Source: JBKBMT01 sp046295655 (GTDB taxonomy: Bacteria; Pseudomonadota; Alphaproteobacteria; Rhodobacterales; Rhodobacteraceae). Taken from it: 8,754 nt of DNA. The stretch spans positions 1 through 8,754 of the forward strand of contig JBKBMT010000094.1 of assembly GCA_046295655.1 (NCBI GenBank), written 5' to 3'. Both the position numbers and the translations under genes were made by a program. Numbering within the stretch: position 1 is the stretch's first letter; the number at the start of each line of letters is the position of its first letter. The notes under the pieces are model-generated. The model was not told the origin of the DNA and searched no databases. It worked only from the letters and a program-made list of their open reading frames with translations. Below, piece after piece: positions 6,483-8,754 of the stretch.

Positions 6483-6986
6483 GTGTATCCGACGACATTC
6501 GACAGGGAAGCCCTGCTGGCCTGCGCGCGCGGCGAACTGTTCGGCCCCGGTAACGCCCAGCTGCCCGAGCCGCCGATGCTGATGATGGACCGCATCACCG
6601 ACATCAGTGCCGACGGCGGCGTTCATGGCCGGGGTCATGTCGTGGCCGAATTCGACATCCGCCCCGACCTCTGGTTCTTCGCCTGTCACTTCCCGGGAAA
6701 TCCGATCATGCCGGGCTGCCTGGGCCTGGACGGGCTGTGGCAGCTGACCGGGTTCAACCTCGGATGGCGCGGCTGGAAGGGACGCGGCTATGCGCTGGGC
6801 GTCGGCGAAGTGAAACTGACCGGGATGGTGCGCCCTGACCGCCGGATGCTGACCTACCGGGTCGATTTCACCAAGGCGGTCCAGACGCGCCGGCTGACCA
6901 TGGGCGTCGCGGACGGAATCGTCGAGGCGGACGGCGAGATCATCTATCAGGTCAGGGACATGAAGGTCGCGCTGTCGGAGGCCTGA
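6483..6986 (+). CDS. fabA: Beta-hydroxydecanoyl-ACP dehydratase/isomerase FabA
   Basis: FabA dehydrates 3-hydroxydecanoyl-ACP and isomerises trans-2- to cis-3-decenoyl-ACP, the branch point into unsaturated fatty acids in the type II pathway; it is a cytoplasmic dimer. The 167-residue protein shows the full family core: P-M-L-M-M-D-R at 31-37, catalytic H69 in F-F-A-C-H-F-P-G-N-P, catalytic D83 in G-C-L-G-L-D-G, and the T-R-R-L-T near the C-terminus. Residues H69 and D83 match H70 and D84 of E. coli FabA, and the W-Q-L-T-G-F that distinguishes FabA from FabZ follows. Translation starts at GTG 6483-6485 with GGAGG at 6471-6475 and 7-nt spacing; no upstream alternative fits. fabB, often the next gene, does not follow here; the next gene is an opposing tRNA. 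Confidence 0.97.
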   Translation: MYPTTFDREALLACARGELFGPGNAQLPEPPMLMMDRITDISADGGVHGRGHVVAEFDIRPDLWFFACHFPGNPIMPGCLGLDGLWQLTGFNLGWRGWKGRGYALGVGEVKLTGMVRPDRRMLTYRVDFTKAVQTRRLTMGVADGIVEADGEIIYQVRDMKVALSEA

Positions 6987-7026
6987 GGCTTCGACCTGCG
7001 CCGTGCGGTCCGGCCTGGGCAACGGT

Positions 7027-7054
7027 CGCAGCCGCGCCGTGCCCCGCGGCTGCG
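7027..7054. terminator. GC-rich hairpin between fabA and tRNA-Tyr, possible bidirectional terminator
   Basis: CGCAGCCGCG (7027-7036) and CGCGGCTGCG (7045-7054) form a perfect 10-bp stem with an 8-nt loop, 40 nt after the fabA stop and about 75 nt beyond the 3' end of the convergent tRNA. Position between two converging units suggests termination for both. Neither side carries a T-tract, so termination may need Rho or the hairpin may only protect the 3' ends. Confidence 0.4.
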
Positions 7055-7127
7055 CGGAGGCGGGTTCGACCGACGCAGCCCGTGACGGCTTCGCGACGGC
7101 GATGCCCTAGTGCCCGACCGGGGATGA

Positions 7128-7211
7128 TGGTGGGCGACCCTGGAATCGAACCAGGCATGGGTCTCCCCGGCGGAGTTACAGTCCGCTGCCGCACCTTGCA
7201 GCACGTCGCCC
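7128..7211 (-). tRNA. tRNA-Tyr (anticodon GUA)
   Basis: Read on the - strand, a 7-bp acceptor stem GGGCGAC/GTCGCCC, an anticodon stem GCGGA/TCCGC with loop CTGTAAC (anticodon GTA, + strand 7177-7179), a class II variable arm GGG-GAGA-CCC and a T arm CCTGG-TTCGATT-CCAGG form a complete cloverleaf. The D stem is GCTG/CGGC with a U-G pair. Discriminator A is followed by an encoded CCA (7128-7130). The long variable arm is expected for bacterial tRNA-Tyr. Position 8 appears to be G rather than U. Confidence 0.93.
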
Positions 7212-7222
7212 GACGCGCGGCG

Positions 7223-7251
7223 GGCATACCTGCTGACCCGGGAGGCGTCAA
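7223..7251 (-). promoter_or_regulatory. Promoter of tRNA-Tyr
   Basis: On the - strand TTGACG (7246-7251) and TATGCC (7223-7228) are separated by exactly 17 nt. The -10 element ends 11 nt before the mature tRNA 5' end, giving a very short leader for RNase P to remove. Good consensus match and spacing for a sigma-70 type promoter. Confidence 0.7.
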
Positions 7252-7341
7252 GGGCCGAGGAGCGCAGGACATGACTTCGATCAATGTGCGATCGTGTCGG
7301 CACTGTTAGGATCTTCCATTCGTCCCCCGGGGAGGAGACCG

Positions 7342-7620
7342 ATGATCAACCTGAACGACATTCTCGACCTGTCCTGCCTGACCCGCGAAGAGATCGAGGC
7401 GATCGCCGAACACGAACATGTCGGACGTGCGCGTGCGGTTGCTCTGGGCGAGTATCTCATGCATCTCCCGAAAGGGCCGCAGCATGTCCAGACGATGATC
7501 TGCGACGACATCCGCACGGCGATCCGCTCTGGCGACGTGGATCACGCCCGCGCGCTGTTCCAGACCCTGCGTGCGTTCGTGACCGCCCATCCCGAGGCGG
7601 TCCGCGGCTCGGAAGACTGA
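7342..7620 (+). CDS. Small protein of unknown function (92 residues)
   Basis: I do not recognise the family. The 92-residue product has no signal peptide, membrane segment or cysteine motif (two isolated cysteines, C12 and C54) and looks fully alpha-helical and soluble. A segment near 14-35 (L-T-R-E-E-I-E-A-I-A-E-H-E-H) resembles a short acidic helix followed by a basic one; a second helix pair fills about 46-82. GGAGG at 7331-7335 with 6-nt spacing supports the ATG at 7342; the frame is open further upstream to an earlier start at 7294 that lacks such a site. It is divergent from tRNA-Tyr and convergent with ruvB, overlapping the ruvB 3' end by 79 bp. Clean Shine-Dalgarno and codon-like composition argue that it is real. 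Confidence 0.72.
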   Translation: MINLNDILDLSCLTREEIEAIAEHEHVGRARAVALGEYLMHLPKGPQHVQTMICDDIRTAIRSGDVDHARALFQTLRAFVTAHPEAVRGSED

Positions 7621-8669
7621 GGTCGCGGATCCGCGCCCGCGGGCTCGACTTCGAAGAGATCGCCCTGCCCGGCGCCCCGCGGCGGGTCGAGGCCCAGGTG
7701 GCGCCACGCGGTCGCGGTCAGCATGCGACCGCGCGGGGTGCGGGCGATCAACCCCTGTTGCAGCAGATAGGGTTCGATCACCTCCTCGATCGCGTCGCGC
7801 GCCTCGGAAAGGGCGGCCGACAGCGTCTCGACCCCCACCGGACCGCCGCCGTAGTGATCGGCGATGAGCCGCAGATAGCGCCGGTCGCCGGCATCGAGCC
7901 CCAGATCGTCCACGCCGAGCCGCGTCAGCGCGCTGTCGGCCAGAGCCCGGGTGATGCGGCCGTCGCCCTCGACCAGGGCGAAATCCACGACACGGCGCAG
8001 CAGCCGCCCGGCGATGCGCGGCGTGCCGCGGGCGCGGCGGGCGATCTCGCGCGTGCCGTCGGGCTCGGCCGCGATGCCCAGAAGCCCGGCGCCGCGTGCG
8101 ACGATCCGCTCGAGCTCGTCGATGCTGTAGAAGTTCAGTCGAACCGGAATGCCGAAGCGGTCCCGCAGCGGTGTCGTCAGAAGCCCCAGACGGGTCGTCG
8201 CGCCGACAAGAGTGAAGGGTTGAAGGTCGATCCGCACCGTGCGCGCCGCAGGCCCCTCACCGATGACGAGGTCGAGCGCGAAATCCTCGAGCGCGGGATA
8301 GAGCACCTCCTCGACGACCGGGGACAGCCGGTGGATCTCGTCGATGAACAGGACATCCCGGGCCTCCAGATTGGTCAGGATCGCGGCCAGATCGCCGGGT
8401 CTTGCAAGCACCGGACCGGAGGTCATCCGGAACCCGACGCCAAGCTCGCGCGCCATGATCTGGGCAAGCGTCGTCTTGCCGAGACCGGGCGGGCCGTGAA
8501 ACAGGGTGTGATCCATCGCCATGCCGCGCAGCCGCGCACTGTCGATGAACACGCGGAGGTTGGCGCGGGCCTCCTGCTGGCCGACAAACTCCTCCAGCCG
8601 CTCGGGCCGCAGCGCACGGTCGGCATCCTCGGGCAGCTTCTCGGGGCGGAGGGCGGGATCGGAACTCAT
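7542..8669 (-). CDS. ruvB: Holliday junction branch-migration ATPase RuvB
   Basis: RuvB is the AAA+ motor that, loaded by RuvA, drives branch migration of Holliday junctions; RuvC then resolves them. The 375-residue product has R-P-x-x-L-x-E-F-V-G-Q at 21-31, Walker A G-P-P-G-L-G-K-T at 59-66, Walker B L-F-I-D-E-I-H at 107-113, sensor 1 G-A-T-T-R at 156-160, the arginine finger region L-R-D-R-F-G at 168-173, sensor 2 R-G-T-P-R at 214-218 and the C-terminal winged helix ending Q-G-L-I-A-R-T-P-R-G-R at 305-315. The family normally ends shortly after D-L-F (here 337-339); this protein continues for about 35 low-complexity residues, the last 25 of which are antisense to the neighbouring small gene. 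The ATG at 8667-8669 is 1 nt after the ruvA stop. Confidence 0.96.
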   Translation of the reverse strand: MSSDPALRPEKLPEDADRALRPERLEEFVGQQEARANLRVFIDSARLRGMAMDHTLFHGPPGLGKTTLAQIMARELGVGFRMTSGPVLARPGDLAAILTNLEARDVLFIDEIHRLSPVVEEVLYPALEDFALDLVIGEGPAARTVRIDLQPFTLVGATTRLGLLTTPLRDRFGIPVRLNFYSIDELERIVARGAGLLGIAAEPDGTREIARRARGTPRIAGRLLRRVVDFALVEGDGRITRALADSALTRLGVDDLGLDAGDRRYLRLIADHYGGGPVGVETLSAALSEARDAIEEVIEPYLLQQGLIARTPRGRMLTATAWRHLGLDPPRGAGQGDLFEVEPAGADPRPQSSEPRTASGWAVTNARRVWNSARA

Positions 8670-8670
8670 G

Positions 8671-8754
8671 TCACTTCGGCTGCAGAAGCCGCAGCGCGGC
8701 GCGGATCAGGGCCGGGGTGTCGGCATCCGGCGCCTCGCCCGCGGCGCGGGCCAC
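8671..8754 (-). CDS. ruvA: Holliday junction DNA helicase subunit RuvA, C-terminal end (partial)
   Basis: The last 27 codons of a gene entering from the right edge on the - strand, ending with TGA at 8671-8673, one base before the ruvB ATG. The final helix A-L-I-R-A-A-L-R-L-L-Q-P-K is typical of the RuvA C-terminal domain III, which contacts RuvB. The tight ruvA-ruvB spacing is the standard operon order. The 5' part, including the DNA-binding domains, is outside the window. Confidence 0.85.
   Translation of the reverse strand: MARAAGEAPDADTPALIRAALRLLQPK

Noticed and set aside
7624..7635. Perfect 12-bp palindrome CGCGGATCCGCG between the small gene and the ruvB domain end
   Set aside because: No loop and no T-run, so not a terminator; it lies within the ruvB tail coding frame and palindromes of this length are expected by chance in GC-rich DNA.
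1..8754. Search for insertion sequences, phage genes, CRISPR repeats, toxin-antitoxin pairs or defence genes
   Set aside because: None seen: every gene of reasonable size belongs to a housekeeping or core regulatory family apart from the hydrolase and the 92-residue protein, and no direct repeats typical of such elements were noticed.

Overview
The window is ordinary chromosomal sequence from an alphaproteobacterium. High GC, dense packing and the local gene set (Irr beside fabA; an N-terminally extended PstC/PstA pair in a pst-phoU-phoB operon) suggest Rhodobacterales. I see no insertion sequence, prophage gene, CRISPR array or other mobile element, and no obviously new multi-gene system. 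The points worth attention are in intergenic RNA/DNA structure and in overlapping gene ends.

Left half, + strand (about 1-4974): pstC-pstA-pstB-phoU-phoB, with gaps of 10-17 nt. This is the high-affinity phosphate ABC importer (two permeases and the ATPase), the PhoU negative regulator and the PhoB response regulator. The operon enters the window already under way. The phosphate-binding protein (pstS) and sensor kinase (phoR) are not visible; at most the last 14 codons of an upstream gene are present, its stop overlapping the pstC start as ATGA. phoB overlaps tail-to-tail by 16 bp with the next gene.

Middle (about 4959-6986): two - strand genes, an alpha/beta hydrolase and, upstream of it, irr (a Fur-family iron/heme-responsive regulator). 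The + strand gene fabA (beta-hydroxydecanoyl-ACP dehydratase/isomerase, unsaturated fatty acid synthesis) diverges from irr. The 142-bp irr/fabA divide holds an 18-bp imperfect palindrome against the irr start codon and a long two-tier inverted repeat just before the fabA ribosome-binding site. The irr-hydrolase spacer holds a 9-bp perfect stem that would bury the hydrolase ribosome-binding site.

Right part (about 6987-8754): a GC-rich hairpin after fabA; a tRNA-Tyr(GUA) on the - strand with encoded CCA and a well-spaced promoter; a 92-residue protein of unknown function on the + strand; and on the - strand ruvB and the last 27 codons of ruvA (Holliday-junction branch migration). The ruvB reading frame runs past the usual family end and overlaps the 3' end of the unknown gene by 79 bp.

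Functional themes are phosphate acquisition and its control, iron/heme-dependent regulation, membrane lipid synthesis, tyrosine decoding and recombination repair. The blocks appear to be independent transcription units.
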